Shown one piece after another: positions 27,390 through 36,142 of a stretch of 64,000 bases of DNA (positions are counted from its first letter, which is position 1; each line of letters starts with the position of its first letter). Source of the stretch: Corynebacterium sp. J010B-136 (GTDB taxonomy: Bacteria > Actinomycetota > Actinomycetes > Mycobacteriales > Mycobacteriaceae); contig NZ_PUGE01000001.1 in the NCBI RefSeq assembly GCF_002967075.1, positions 62,001 through 126,000 of the forward strand. Reading direction: 5' to 3'. A program made the position numbers and the translations under genes. The notes beneath the pieces were generated by a model that searched no databases, was not told the DNA's origin, and saw only the letters and a list, made by a program, of their open reading frames with translations.

Positions 27390-28814
27390 ATGATGACCGC
27401 AATCTTGATGATTTTAGGTGGCATCGTAGTTATTGGCCTGATCATCGTTGCAAACGCCTTCTTCGTAGCGCAAGAATTTGCCTACATGTCAGTTGACCGC
27501 GCCCAGCTTAGAACCCTGGCGGCAAGCGGCGACACTCGCGCGCAACGAGCACTTAAAATTACTCACAAAACTTCCTTTATGCTCTCCGGCGCTCAGCTGG
27601 GCATTACAGTGACAGGCCTGCTCATTGGTTATGTCGCTGAGCCGCTCGTTGGCCAGGGTCTGGGCATTTTGCTGGGCGGCGTTGGCATTCCAACCGCAGT
27701 CTCAGTTGGCGTTGGTACTGTCTTGGCACTGGTAGTGTCCACGATTGCCACCATGTTGTTCGCGGAATTGTTCCCGAAGAACTACACCATTGCCGCACCT
27801 ATGAAGTCGTCTCTCTGGTTGGCAACTCCAACCAATATCTATCTGAAGATTTTCGGGTTTTTGATCAACTTCTTTGAATGGTCTTCGAACGCCATCTTGC
27901 GGGCTTTCAAGATTGAGCCTTTGGAAGACGTGGATTCTTCTGCCACCTCTGACGATCTGGAATCCATCATGGATAATTCCCGCGAATCTGGTGATTTGGA
28001 TGATGACACCTACCTGGTGCTCGACCGCTTGCTGCATTTCCCGCATGAAGACGTCGACCACGCCATGGTGCCGCGCTCGCGCACCGATGTTGTCGAACCT
28101 TCAACCACCATTGCCGAAGTGCGGGAGCTGATGGCTTCGAACCACACGCGCTACCCGGTCATTGATGACGACCACAACCCGGTCGGCGTGGTGCATCTTT
28201 TTGATGTGTTGACGTGGGAAGGCGCCCCGGATGCGCCGGTCACGGAAGTCATGAAAGATTCCGTCGTCGTGCCTGAGCTGATGCCTTTGCCGAACTTGGT
28301 GGAAGAGCTGCGCCAGGCGGATGAAAAGCTGGCGTGTGTTATCGATGAGTATGGCGGTTTCGTTGGCATCGTGACTTTGGAGGACCTCGCTGAGGAAATC
28401 TTGGGCGATATCGCCGACGAACACGACGTCGAGGAAACAGAAGAGATCACCGAGCAAGACGAGACGCATTGGCTTGTCGATGGCGACACACCTCTCGATG
28501 AAATCGAACGCGCCATCGGCCACGACCTGCCCGAAGGTGACTTCGAAACCATCGCCGGTCTGCTCATCGCGCACACCGGGTCGTTGGTGGTCGAAGGTGA
28601 AACCCACACCATTGACTTGGAAGCTGAGCCGGAAGATTGGGTGGAAGAAGATGCCCCGAAGCGTCATTTGAATATCCATGTGCAAGAAGTTGACCGCCAC
28701 GTCCCTTCTGTCTTGGCCATTGAGTTGGTTGAGGAAGTCGCGAATGATGATGACGACAAGGACGCTGATGACGCCCCAGTCTCTGAATCTAACGATGAAG
28801 GGCAGGTGCGCTAA
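27390..28814 (+). CDS. CNNM/CorC-family membrane protein with CBS and CorC_HlyC domains
   Basis: A 474-residue protein starting at the tandem ATG at 27390, preceded by GGGGAG. Order: a DUF21 (CNNM) membrane domain with about four helices (LGGIVVIGLIIVANAFFVAQEFA and LSGAQLGITVTGLLIGYVAEPLVG), a CBS pair (MVPRSRTDVVEPSTTIAEV, YPVIDDDHNPVGVVHLFDVL, FVGIVTLEDLAEEILGDI), and the C-terminal CorC_HlyC transporter-associated domain (GDTPLDEIERAIGHDLPEGDFETIAGLL). Family members take part in Mg2+/Co2+ efflux or resistance, and the CBS pair probably binds adenine nucleotides. The acidic C-terminus is very Asp-rich. The second gene starts on its stop codon (TAATG). Confidence 0.9.
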   Translation: MMTAILMILGGIVVIGLIIVANAFFVAQEFAYMSVDRAQLRTLAASGDTRAQRALKITHKTSFMLSGAQLGITVTGLLIGYVAEPLVGQGLGILLGGVGIPTAVSVGVGTVLALVVSTIATMLFAELFPKNYTIAAPMKSSLWLATPTNIYLKIFGFLINFFEWSSNAILRAFKIEPLEDVDSSATSDDLESIMDNSRESGDLDDDTYLVLDRLLHFPHEDVDHAMVPRSRTDVVEPSTTIAEVRELMASNHTRYPVIDDDHNPVGVVHLFDVLTWEGAPDAPVTEVMKDSVVVPELMPLPNLVEELRQADEKLACVIDEYGGFVGIVTLEDLAEEILGDIADEHDVEETEEITEQDETHWLVDGDTPLDEIERAIGHDLPEGDFETIAGLLIAHTGSLVVEGETHTIDLEAEPEDWVEEDAPKRHLNIHVQEVDRHVPSVLAIELVEEVANDDDDKDADDAPVSESNDEGQVR

Positions 28815-29923
28815 TGGACGGCTGGATTTTTAACTTGATTGTCACCATCTTGGTGATTGTTCTCTCCGCCTTCTTTGTCATCATTGAGTTCTCTTTGCTG
28901 AGTGCTCGCCGCAACCGCCTGGAAGAAACCGCTGAGACTTCTCGCGCATCCCGCGCTGGTCTGCGTTCTCTCAATGAGTTGACCATCATGTTGGCCGGTG
29001 CCCAATTGGGTATTACCGCCGCTACCTTCATTTTGGGTGCGGTAACCAAACCGTGGGTGCACCACTTGTTGGTCGCCCCGCTGGAGGCCATGGGTCTGCC
29101 TTTGGGCATCGCCGATGTTGTTTCCTTCATCGTCGCCCTGTTCATCGTGACCTTCTTGCACCTGGTCATCGGTGAGATGGCTCCGAAGTCTTGGGCAATC
29201 ACCCACCCGGAGACCGCGCTGCATTATATCGCTATTCCAGCCCGCGGCTTCATCTGGTTGTTCCGCCCACTGCTGGTGTGGATCAACAACATGGCAAACG
29301 CAATGGTCCGCCGAGCTGGTGAAAACCCAGTTGACCGCGCTGGCGCTGCCGGCTACGACGTGGATACGCTGCGCACCTTGGTTGAGCACTCCCGTGAGAC
29401 CGGCACCCTGGATGAGTCCTCGGCGTCTCAGATCACCGGTGTGATTGAACTGGAGACCTCCACCGTCGGCGAGTTTGCGCGCCTGCACGGTTCGGAGATT
29501 GTGCCTTTGCCTGCCGATGCCACCGTCTCCGAGCTCCAAGCCCTGTGCCTGTCCAAAGACATCATGCGTGCTTTAATTTACCCAAAGAATTCGCGCCTGC
29601 CCCAGGTTGTGCACGTGCGTGACACCTTGATGGCCGAGCCGGACGCCCCTGCCCTGCAGTTCTCGCGTCCTGCGCTGAACGTTGCTAGCTCCACCACGGT
29701 GCAGCACACTTTGGATCACATGCGTGCGCGCAATGAGCAGATGATCATCGTGGGCAAGGTCAACAACAAACCTGGCGCCCAGGCGGTGTGGATTCTGACG
29801 TGGAATAACATCATGGGCCAGCTGTGGCCACAGATTACCGAAGAGCTGGACAAGGTCCCTACTCTCCCACCCGAAGAGCGCGCGGCTTTCCGCCGCCCGC
29901 AGCAACCGGGTGACGAGAACTAG
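28814..29923 (+). CDS. Second CNNM/CorC-family membrane protein, shortened
   Basis: A 369-residue paralogue of the preceding protein. It shares the DUF21 helices (WIFNLIVTILVIVLSAFFVIIEFSLLSARRNRL, LAGAQLGITAATFILGAVTKPWV) and a degenerate CBS region, but lacks the CorC_HlyC domain at the end. Overlap of stop and start (TAATG) indicates coupled expression, and the two proteins probably form a heterodimer. A strong terminator follows. This two-gene arrangement is common in Actinobacteria. Confidence 0.88.
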   Translation: MDGWIFNLIVTILVIVLSAFFVIIEFSLLSARRNRLEETAETSRASRAGLRSLNELTIMLAGAQLGITAATFILGAVTKPWVHHLLVAPLEAMGLPLGIADVVSFIVALFIVTFLHLVIGEMAPKSWAITHPETALHYIAIPARGFIWLFRPLLVWINNMANAMVRRAGENPVDRAGAAGYDVDTLRTLVEHSRETGTLDESSASQITGVIELETSTVGEFARLHGSEIVPLPADATVSELQALCLSKDIMRALIYPKNSRLPQVVHVRDTLMAEPDAPALQFSRPALNVASSTTVQHTLDHMRARNEQMIIVGKVNNKPGAQAVWILTWNNIMGQLWPQITEELDKVPTLPPEERAAFRRPQQPGDEN

Positions 29924-29947
29924 TAAAACTTCGTTCTCGTAATTCGA

Positions 29948-29988
29948 GGGTCTGACTTCGACATTGTTTTCGAAGTCAGACCCTTTTT
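29948..29988 (+). terminator. Rho-independent terminator of the CorC-type pair
   Basis: A perfect 14-bp stem, GGGTCTGACTTCGA (29948-29961) with its complement at 29970-29983, is followed by TTTTT, 25 bases after the stop codon. Confidence 0.95.
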
Positions 29989-30121
29989 CCATTTAATATC
30001 GCGGCCAGATTGGCCCGCCTGTGGATAACTAGGACTGTTGTGTGACGTGTCAACGTAGTTATCCACAGGTTTTTGGCCTTGCACTAGCGCGAGCTTGCAA
30101 AGGCGTTTTAGTTTCGAAGGC

Positions 30122-31273
30122 ATGGATAAATACGAAGAATTTATGGCTCTCACCAGCCAAGCGATAGGCATCTTAAGAGACATGTCTAAACGCTCGCCGT
30201 ATGACATGGCTAGCGATGGCATGGCTCGCAAGACCGCGAAGAATTTTACCTCGCTGGCCGATGTCCTTTTCGGCCCCACCGACTCACCGCGGCTGCAACG
30301 CGAATCGGTAGCTCTTGCCGAAGAGCGAGGGTTAAGCCTTGAGTATTTAGAGATGGTGGAAAAGCACGCCAAGAAGTTGAAGAAGCGCGGTGCCGCCTGG
30401 CGCTTGCGTGCTGAACTTATCGCGTTTGAGGGCACCTTCGAAGAAGTCGAAGCCTACGCCAAAAAACGTGTCACGGAAGAAGGCGGCGACACACCCAAAC
30501 AGCGCGGTGTACGCCTAGGTCGCGTTGTAGACGGCCTACGAACTATCAGCATCACCGATACCCAACGCCGTATTACCGACTTAGAAAAGACCCTCGACGC
30601 CGCAGCTTCTGACGACGTTCCTCGTTCCGAAGCTTTGCTGGATCCTTTTTGGGACCTTGTCGAAGGAGGCGGCACCGGGCTTATCCGCCCGGAATACCGC
30701 ACCGTGATTGCTATTGGTCTCGAGGATTTCGCGAAAGTTTCCTGCGGCAAAGGCGAGGACGTCATTGTTGCTTTATCCGACGGCACGACCATGACGGGCG
30801 CTGAATTCATCAACGCTGCGATGGAAGGTGCACTCGGCGATAAGCTCTACGTCGGACTTTTCCACCCCACCGCCGGGCCTGTGAATCTCTACGAGGCCCG
30901 CTTCGCATCCGACAAGCTACGAACTTTAGCCATGGCAGAAAACCTGGTGTGCCCGTGGCCGGACTGCAATGTGCCCGCGGATAGATGCCAGGTGCACCAC
31001 ATCGATGCTCATAAGAATGGTGGCCATACCAAGCCGTCGAACCTGACGATGCTCTGTAAGTATCACAACGGTTTGAATGATGATGGTGACCTGGGTAATC
31101 CCGGGTCACAGAAAAGAAAAAATAAGCGAGGAAACGGGAAGCCGAGTCCGGGCAAACCCAAGCGCGGCCGAATGCGACGCCACCGCGGCAAGGTCCGCCT
31201 GCACACCCCTGGTGGGAAGCTGGTGGGCAACACCCACCACGTGAGCAGCATGGGGGCGATGGACCTGATTTAA
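30122..31273 (+). CDS. HNH endonuclease of the 13E12/DUF222 type
   Basis: A 383-residue protein starting at the ATG at 30122 (GAAGG just upstream). The long helical N-terminal part (about 1-270) is typical of the actinobacterial 13E12 repeat family. The C-terminal HNH domain is intact: a Cys pair in VCPWPDCNVPADRC, then VHHIDAHKNGGHTKPSNLTMLCKYHN with the HH, N and H residues. A very basic Lys/Arg/Gly tail follows. These genes are multicopy and mobile in mycobacteria and corynebacteria; the substrate is unknown. It stands alone between terminators. Confidence 0.85.
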   Translation: MDKYEEFMALTSQAIGILRDMSKRSPYDMASDGMARKTAKNFTSLADVLFGPTDSPRLQRESVALAEERGLSLEYLEMVEKHAKKLKKRGAAWRLRAELIAFEGTFEEVEAYAKKRVTEEGGDTPKQRGVRLGRVVDGLRTISITDTQRRITDLEKTLDAAASDDVPRSEALLDPFWDLVEGGGTGLIRPEYRTVIAIGLEDFAKVSCGKGEDVIVALSDGTTMTGAEFINAAMEGALGDKLYVGLFHPTAGPVNLYEARFASDKLRTLAMAENLVCPWPDCNVPADRCQVHHIDAHKNGGHTKPSNLTMLCKYHNGLNDDGDLGNPGSQKRKNKRGNGKPSPGKPKRGRMRRHRGKVRLHTPGGKLVGNTHHVSSMGAMDLI

Positions 31274-31299
31274 AACAGGGGCGATCCCCACAGCTGGCG

Positions 31300-31352
31300 A
31301 AAGCTAGCCAGTCAAACAGGCTGGTTAGCCAATTCGGCGATCCCTTTTTAAG
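31300..31352. terminator. Hairpins between the HNH and PepSY genes
   Basis: GCTAGCCAG and CTGGTTAGC (about 31308-31334) form a stem with one G-T pair, followed by CGGCGATCCCTTTTTAAG. The latter also repeats the GGCGATCCC at 31279-31287. The T run suits termination of the plus-strand HNH gene; the convergent PepSY gene ends 15 bases beyond. Confidence 0.45.
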
Positions 31353-31365
31353 AAAAGGCTTGCGC

Positions 31366-32790
31366 CTAGCGCCGGAGGGCTTGAGTCACCGCGTCGATGG
31401 CAAGGAAAGCAACGAGGCTGATGCCGAACATCGGCGCCATGACCGAGTAAGCCACCAAGAATGCGATGATGCCGGCGAGTACTACTGGGCGGGTGCGGCG
31501 CCACTGCCCCGCTGCCTGCAGTCGGCCCGGACGTCCATTGCGACCGCGTAGCCACCACATCCGGTAGCCCAGCGCGATAATAACCAGCAGCCCGAGCGCG
31601 ATGACACCGAGCACTAGCTGGTTAATCCAGCCGAATAGCGTGCCCATGTGCAGCTGAATCAGCCAAGCGGAAAGCTTCGCGGCTAATGGCCAATCGGCGT
31701 GGTCGACGCGGTCAACGATCTCGCCGGTCTCGCCGTTGACGGAGATGGCATCGTTGGCGAGCTTCCACGACTCGCGCATTTCGGTAACAGTCCAGGCATC
31801 GCCCTCTTCTGCTGGCAGAGCAATCTCAATGATGCCGCTCATGCCAGCTTCGCGGGAAGTGTCGGCAACGGTATCGATCTGGCTGATGTAAGTCTGTGCC
31901 AGGTCGTCTTGACCCGCGAGCGTTGAGGATTCCTCGTGACCGCCTTGGTGATGGTGCGCGTGTTCATCATGGGTACCAGTCGTTGCAGTCATGGTGGTGG
32001 CAGAGATGCTGGTTTCCGGGGTGGGCTGCACCCAATCCAATTGCGCGCGCAGATTGGCGATATTGCCGCCAGCCATGGACGACCACGTTAGACCGGTGAC
32101 CGTGAGAAACAGAAAGCCGGGCAAAAGCCAGACGCCCAGGACGCTGTGAATGCTGCGAGCCTTCTTGCGCTTGGCATGCGCTGTTGAACCTTTTCGCGAA
32201 CCTGTGGTTGAACCCTTACCGACGCGCCAGCGCACCCACCACACCCACGCACCGGCAAGCGCCAGAATCCCGAGCCAGGAGGCGGCCATCTCGGAGTAGA
32301 TACGGCCGTACTCGCCGAGCCACAGCTGGCGGTGGCCTTCAGAGATCCAGGTACGCAGAGGCAGGGCTCGGGAAGAACCGTATTGGACTAGCTCGCCTGT
32401 GATTTCCAAAGAGCCAGGGTCGACAAAGACCGCCTGTCGGTAGCTGGAGTTTTCCAAGGCGGGGTCATCGAAAAGCACGCGCGTGGTCTGGGTGGGGTCT
32501 TCGAAGCTTTGCACCGCGGACAGTTGCAAATCTGGGTGCACTGCCCGAGCGGCTTCTACTTGTTCTTCGAGGGGTTGCGGGCCTTCCGTAGAGCTCGCGG
32601 TAATCGCATCGTGGTAAACCACACTCTCCAGGGTCGGCGCGAATGCGTACACGAAACCCGACAATGCTGAGATAACCAATAGCGGCGCGAAAAATACTCC
32701 CGCCACCGAATGCAGCCGGTGGATAATGCCATAGGATCCCCTGCCTCGACGGGATGGGACAGCGGACCTCACTGACACGTTATCTTTCAC
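31366..32790 (-). CDS. PepSY-associated transmembrane protein with His-rich loop
   Basis: A 474-residue membrane protein of the PepSY_TM family. Helices lie at about 28-50, 170-188, 215-236, 390-415 and 430-470, and PepSY-like periplasmic segments lie between. The N-terminal RLHSVAGVFFAPLLVISALSG and the central IHSVLGVWLLPGFLFLTVTGLTWS are the paired family motifs, whose His residues may bind heme. The loop at 274-285 is HDEHAHHHQGGH, a likely metal-binding site outside the membrane. Relatives sit in iron-uptake or copper loci and may act as ferric reductases. The start is GTG, and a 17-bp palindrome overlaps it. Confidence 0.85.
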   Translation of the reverse strand: MKDNVSVRSAVPSRRGRGSYGIIHRLHSVAGVFFAPLLVISALSGFVYAFAPTLESVVYHDAITASSTEGPQPLEEQVEAARAVHPDLQLSAVQSFEDPTQTTRVLFDDPALENSSYRQAVFVDPGSLEITGELVQYGSSRALPLRTWISEGHRQLWLGEYGRIYSEMAASWLGILALAGAWVWWVRWRVGKGSTTGSRKGSTAHAKRKKARSIHSVLGVWLLPGFLFLTVTGLTWSSMAGGNIANLRAQLDWVQPTPETSISATTMTATTGTHDEHAHHHQGGHEESSTLAGQDDLAQTYISQIDTVADTSREAGMSGIIEIALPAEEGDAWTVTEMRESWKLANDAISVNGETGEIVDRVDHADWPLAAKLSAWLIQLHMGTLFGWINQLVLGVIALGLLVIIALGYRMWWLRGRNGRPGRLQAAGQWRRTRPVVLAGIIAFLVAYSVMAPMFGISLVAFLAIDAVTQALRR

Positions 32791-32796
32791 AGATAA
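32780..32796. promoter_or_regulatory. Palindrome over the start of the PepSY gene
   Basis: TTATCT-TTCAC-AGATAA is a perfect 6-bp inverted repeat covering the GTG start of the minus-strand gene. It could be an operator that blocks expression. It does not match the DtxR consensus. Confidence 0.3.
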
Positions 32797-32845
32797 TAAG
32801 TCGTATCAAAGCTGAAATAGTTCCGATCCATCTAATTCCTGGGCA

Positions 32846-32879
32846 TAAGAAAAAGCTCCGACCCGAAGGTCGAAGCTTT
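32846..32879 (-). terminator. Terminator of the small secreted protein gene
   Basis: AAAGCTCCGACC (32852-32863) and GGTCGAAGCTTT (32868-32879) form a 12-bp stem with one G-T pair and a CGAA/TTCG tetraloop. On the minus strand it is followed by TTTTTCTT. Confidence 0.85.
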
Positions 32880-32898
32880 AGCTATTTAAAGATTGTGC

Positions 32899-33261
32899 TT
32901 AGAAAAAGCGTGGCAATTCAATGTTGAACTGCTCTGCAATCTCGCGCACCTCAGGAACCTGGGAAGCAAAAGCAGCGCCGCCACCAATGAGTGCTACCGC
33001 AGAAGCGATGACGTAGGCGTAGTTGAGCTGGTCGAACTTGGTTGCCTCGCTGGAGTTCTTCTCAATGCCCCAAACGTCGCGCTGAGAGTCAGTAGCTTCA
33101 AGCTTGTCACCAATCTCGGAAGACAGGGAGAAGTTCGAAGACAGCGAGGTGTCCTTCTTCTGGTTCTCATCGTTGGAGCTCTGTGCGAAGGCAGGGGTTG
33201 CGGACAGTGCAACTACGGCAGCGGTAGATGCAGCGATCAGGGACTTGCGAATAGAACGCAT
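32899..33261 (-). CDS. Small secreted, membrane-anchored protein of unknown function
   Basis: A 120-residue protein with a clear Sec signal peptide (MRSIRKSLIAASTAAVVALS, cleavage after ATPAFA at about 26). A Ser/Asp/Glu-rich middle is followed by one hydrophobic helix (YAYVIASAVALIGGGAAFA) and a short tail ending LPRFF. No enzyme motif. The gene is monocistronic with its own strong terminator, which suggests substantial expression. It is probably a cell-envelope protein confined to corynebacteria. Confidence 0.75.
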   Translation of the reverse strand: MRSIRKSLIAASTAAVVALSATPAFAQSSNDENQKKDTSLSSNFSLSSEIGDKLEATDSQRDVWGIEKNSSEATKFDQLNYAYVIASAVALIGGGAAFASQVPEVREIAEQFNIELPRFF

Positions 33262-33374
33262 CTATTTCTTCTCTTTCGGCAGTAGGGTGATTCAATTTTT
33301 ACACAGCCCGCCATCAGGCAAGGCACAGCCGCTAGCCTATCACTTTTGTTTTCCCGTGAGGAAAATATTCCTGC

Positions 33375-34061
33375 CTAAGCCGTCGTCGCGGAACGTTTTG
33401 CAGCGGCCCGCTTGGCGGCTACCTTGGCTACGATGCGGTCAATACGCGCGCGCTCTTCCAAAAACGCTGGCGGATTGTGCCCGCGCATGGTGCGAACATA
33501 AGCAAAGTGGGATTCCACCACGGTGCGGTACCAGCCGTGGCACGCAGCGTTGACCTGCTGGCCGGTGCGGTTGTACAGCTGCGGTAAGGAAACCATGTCC
33601 AGATTGCGCGCAACGGCATCGGTTTGGTCAAGGACGTATTCGACGACATCACGCAGATAGTCCGCGGTCGCAGCCGTGCGGTCCTGCAACGCGGCAGCGA
33701 GCTGGTGCACCGCAACAGGCGGGCCATCGATCGGGAAATCGGCTTCGAGAGTCTGCGCATTGAATGTATGCGGAGCCTCCACATCATGCTGGCCGGAAGC
33801 GGCCGCCGAGATGGTTCCAGAGCGCAAGCCCGAAACCAGCGCCTGACGCAGGCCGATAAGCTCGCCTACGCAGCGGCCGGAATCCACACGGGCATCTTCG
33901 ATGATGTCACCAAGCTCGGCTAGGCAGTCCATGGCCAAGTCATTGTCCCAGTCCTCGATGGCCTCGATGAGGTTTTCAATGTACTGAGCGACTTCATCCC
34001 CGATGTTGTAGATTTCCTGGGTTAGTTCGCGGTGCCGAAGCTCGGCGGCAATCTTGCGCAT
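33375..34061 (-). CDS. Conserved unknown cytoplasmic protein
   Basis: A 228-residue helical protein with GGAGAGG upstream of its ATG. The N-terminal third is acidic and amphipathic (YNIGDEVAQYIENLIEAIEDWDNDLAMDCLAELGDIIED), the middle has helices around RTAATADYLRDVVEYVLDQTDAVARNL, and the C-terminus is very basic (AKVAAKRAAAKRSATTA), as in DNA- or RNA-binding tails. No family recognised. It lies upstream of the secreted protein gene on the same strand and after fadD15. Confidence 0.7.
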   Translation of the reverse strand: MRKIAAELRHRELTQEIYNIGDEVAQYIENLIEAIEDWDNDLAMDCLAELGDIIEDARVDSGRCVGELIGLRQALVSGLRSGTISAAASGQHDVEAPHTFNAQTLEADFPIDGPPVAVHQLAAALQDRTAATADYLRDVVEYVLDQTDAVARNLDMVSLPQLYNRTGQQVNAACHGWYRTVVESHFAYVRTMRGHNPPAFLEERARIDRIVAKVAAKRAAAKRSATTA

Positions 34062-34223
34062 TGTCTTAGCCTCTCCTTCCGCAATCTCTAGCCCAGTGGG
34101 TCCGTGCCTACAAAATTCCTGACCCTCAACTTAAACTTGAGAGTAATGGTTAACGCGACTGACTCTATTGCAGATCTTGAGAAATATCTGTTAGACACTC
34201 CGTAATTTCACAGCCATTGATGT

Positions 34224-36059
34224 TTAGCGGGCGTAAAGATGATCAATTGCGTCGCTGTAGCGCTGCGCCACAACATTGCGCTTGACCTTTAACGTCGGGG
34301 TGAGTTCATTTTCTTCCTCGGTCAGATCTGACTCCAGAATATAAAACTTCTTAATGGCTTCAGCATGCGACACCGTGGCATTGACCTCATTGATGGCGTC
34401 TTGGATTTCCGCACGCAGCTGCGGTTCTGTGGCCAGCTCTTTCGTTGAGCGGTTTTCCGGAATATTGCGGTCCAGTTTCCAGCGCTTCAAGATATCCGGG
34501 TCCAAGGTAATCAGCACGCCGACAAAAGGTTTACCATCGCCGACGACCATGGCCTGCGAAACTAACGGGTGTGCACGCAAGATATCTTCCATCGGCCCAG
34601 GCGAGACATTCTTACCTCCCGCAGTGACGATGAGGTCTTTCTTACGGCCGGTGATCATGAGCTTGCCGTTATCGAGGATTTCGCCCAGGTCGCCGGTGTT
34701 GTACCACTCGCCGTGTAAGGCTTCCTTGGTGGCTTCCTCATTATTCCAGTAGCCGGCAAAGACGGTGGGGCCTTTGACCAAAATCTCGCCGACGCCATTA
34801 GTGCGCACGGTCATGCCACCAATGGGCGGGCCAACGGTACCGATTTGCTGGTCGTCAAAGTCAACGGTGACAGCGGCAGCGACTTCGGTGAGACCATAGC
34901 CTTCATACACTGGCACGCCAATGCCGCGGAACCAATGCAGGAGGTCTTGGCCCATAGCCGAGCCGCCGGTGATGCAGTAGCGCACCGAACCGCCCACGCC
35001 TTCGCGGATCTTGGAATACACCATGCGGTCAAAGACCTTGTGCTTAGCCTTTTGAATCCGCGTTGGACCTTCCTCAGTATCCAAAGCCTTGGAATATTCA
35101 ATGGCAGCTTGTTCAGCTTGTTCAAAAGTCCCGCGCTTGATAGCGGAGCCATCGGCAGCCTTTTGTGCCGCCGAGTTACGCACCTTTTCAAAGACGCGCG
35201 GCACGCCCAAAATCAGGTTCGGGCGGGATCGCTGGAATTCCACCGAAAGCGAAGAAAAGTCCGACCAGTGATTTTGCGTCGCACCACCAATGGCGACCGC
35301 CAAAGACACCGCGCGGGAAAACACGTGCGCCATGGGCAAAAAGGTCAGTACTCGCGAACCAGGAACGGCAATCGCACCAATCGGGTTGGTCAGCAGTCCA
35401 CGAACTTCCGCCAACCAGTTCTTGTGCGTCAAAATGCAGCCCTTAGGCTTGCCAGTGGTACCAGAGGTATAAACCAAAGACGCCAAATCATTGGTAGAGG
35501 TTGCGGCAATGCGCTCATCGACGACATCGTCAGGCAAAGAGCGACCTTCAAATTTCAACGTATCTATCGCCGAGGAATTAATCTCCAAAATGCGGCGCAA
35601 CTGCGAGGTGGAGCCAGAAAGTGAGGGGTTACCGGAGTCATCGACAAGCAAATGCTGCACCAACTCTGTGTGGTCCTGGCTTTCGGTAACGGCCAACACC
35701 GCACCCGAATCTTCTACCACCCAGCGCACCTGCGACAGCGAGGAAGACGGATAAACCGGCACCGAAACCGCACCCGCCGCCCATACGGCAAAGTCTAAAA
35801 GCGACCATTCATAGCGGGTCTCCGAGATAATAATGATGCGGTCACCCTGCTCCACGCCCGCGGCAATAATGCCCTTAGCCACGTCAAATACTTCGCGGAT
35901 AAACTCCTTGGCCGTGACATTAACCCACTCATAATTAGCAGGCCTGGTAAACATCACGCCATGCGGACGAGCTTTCGCGGTGTCCATCAACGCAGTCAAG
36001 CAGGTCTCATTGTCTAAAATTTCAAATTCTGCCGGCGTATGGGTTTCTTGCAAAGTCAC
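34224..36059 (-). CDS. fadD15: Long-chain fatty acid-CoA ligase (FadD15 type)
   Basis: Activates long-chain fatty acids to acyl-CoA through an acyl-adenylate. The 611-residue ANL-superfamily sequence has the P-loop LVYTSGTTGKPKGC, GYGLTEVAAAVTVD as the adenine-binding motif, WYNTGDLGEI, and the C-terminal hinge region GRKKDLIVTAGGKNVSPGPME. Its early LRRILEINSS insertion and length fit the actinobacterial FadD15 group. The start is a GTG; malQ diverges 83 bp away. Confidence 0.94.
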   Translation of the reverse strand: MTLQETHTPAEFEILDNETCLTALMDTAKARPHGVMFTRPANYEWVNVTAKEFIREVFDVAKGIIAAGVEQGDRIIIISETRYEWSLLDFAVWAAGAVSVPVYPSSSLSQVRWVVEDSGAVLAVTESQDHTELVQHLLVDDSGNPSLSGSTSQLRRILEINSSAIDTLKFEGRSLPDDVVDERIAATSTNDLASLVYTSGTTGKPKGCILTHKNWLAEVRGLLTNPIGAIAVPGSRVLTFLPMAHVFSRAVSLAVAIGGATQNHWSDFSSLSVEFQRSRPNLILGVPRVFEKVRNSAAQKAADGSAIKRGTFEQAEQAAIEYSKALDTEEGPTRIQKAKHKVFDRMVYSKIREGVGGSVRYCITGGSAMGQDLLHWFRGIGVPVYEGYGLTEVAAAVTVDFDDQQIGTVGPPIGGMTVRTNGVGEILVKGPTVFAGYWNNEEATKEALHGEWYNTGDLGEILDNGKLMITGRKKDLIVTAGGKNVSPGPMEDILRAHPLVSQAMVVGDGKPFVGVLITLDPDILKRWKLDRNIPENRSTKELATEPQLRAEIQDAINEVNATVSHAEAIKKFYILESDLTEEENELTPTLKVKRNVVAQRYSDAIDHLYAR

Positions 36060-36142
36060 AGCTGAGCCCTTCCATATGGCTTCGAGGCGAAAATAACTCT
36101 TCCCAGCTTATCAATGCTTGCAATGTGGCAGAATAGCGTGGT

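Noticed and set aside
30122..31273. HNH protein as a homing endonuclease or part of an intron
   Set aside because: No split host gene or intron-like sequence surrounds it; it is a stand-alone 13E12-type gene with its own signals.
32780..32880. DtxR iron box before the PepSY gene
   Set aside because: The palindrome TTATCT-N5-AGATAA does not match the DtxR consensus TTAGGTTAGCCTAACCTAA.
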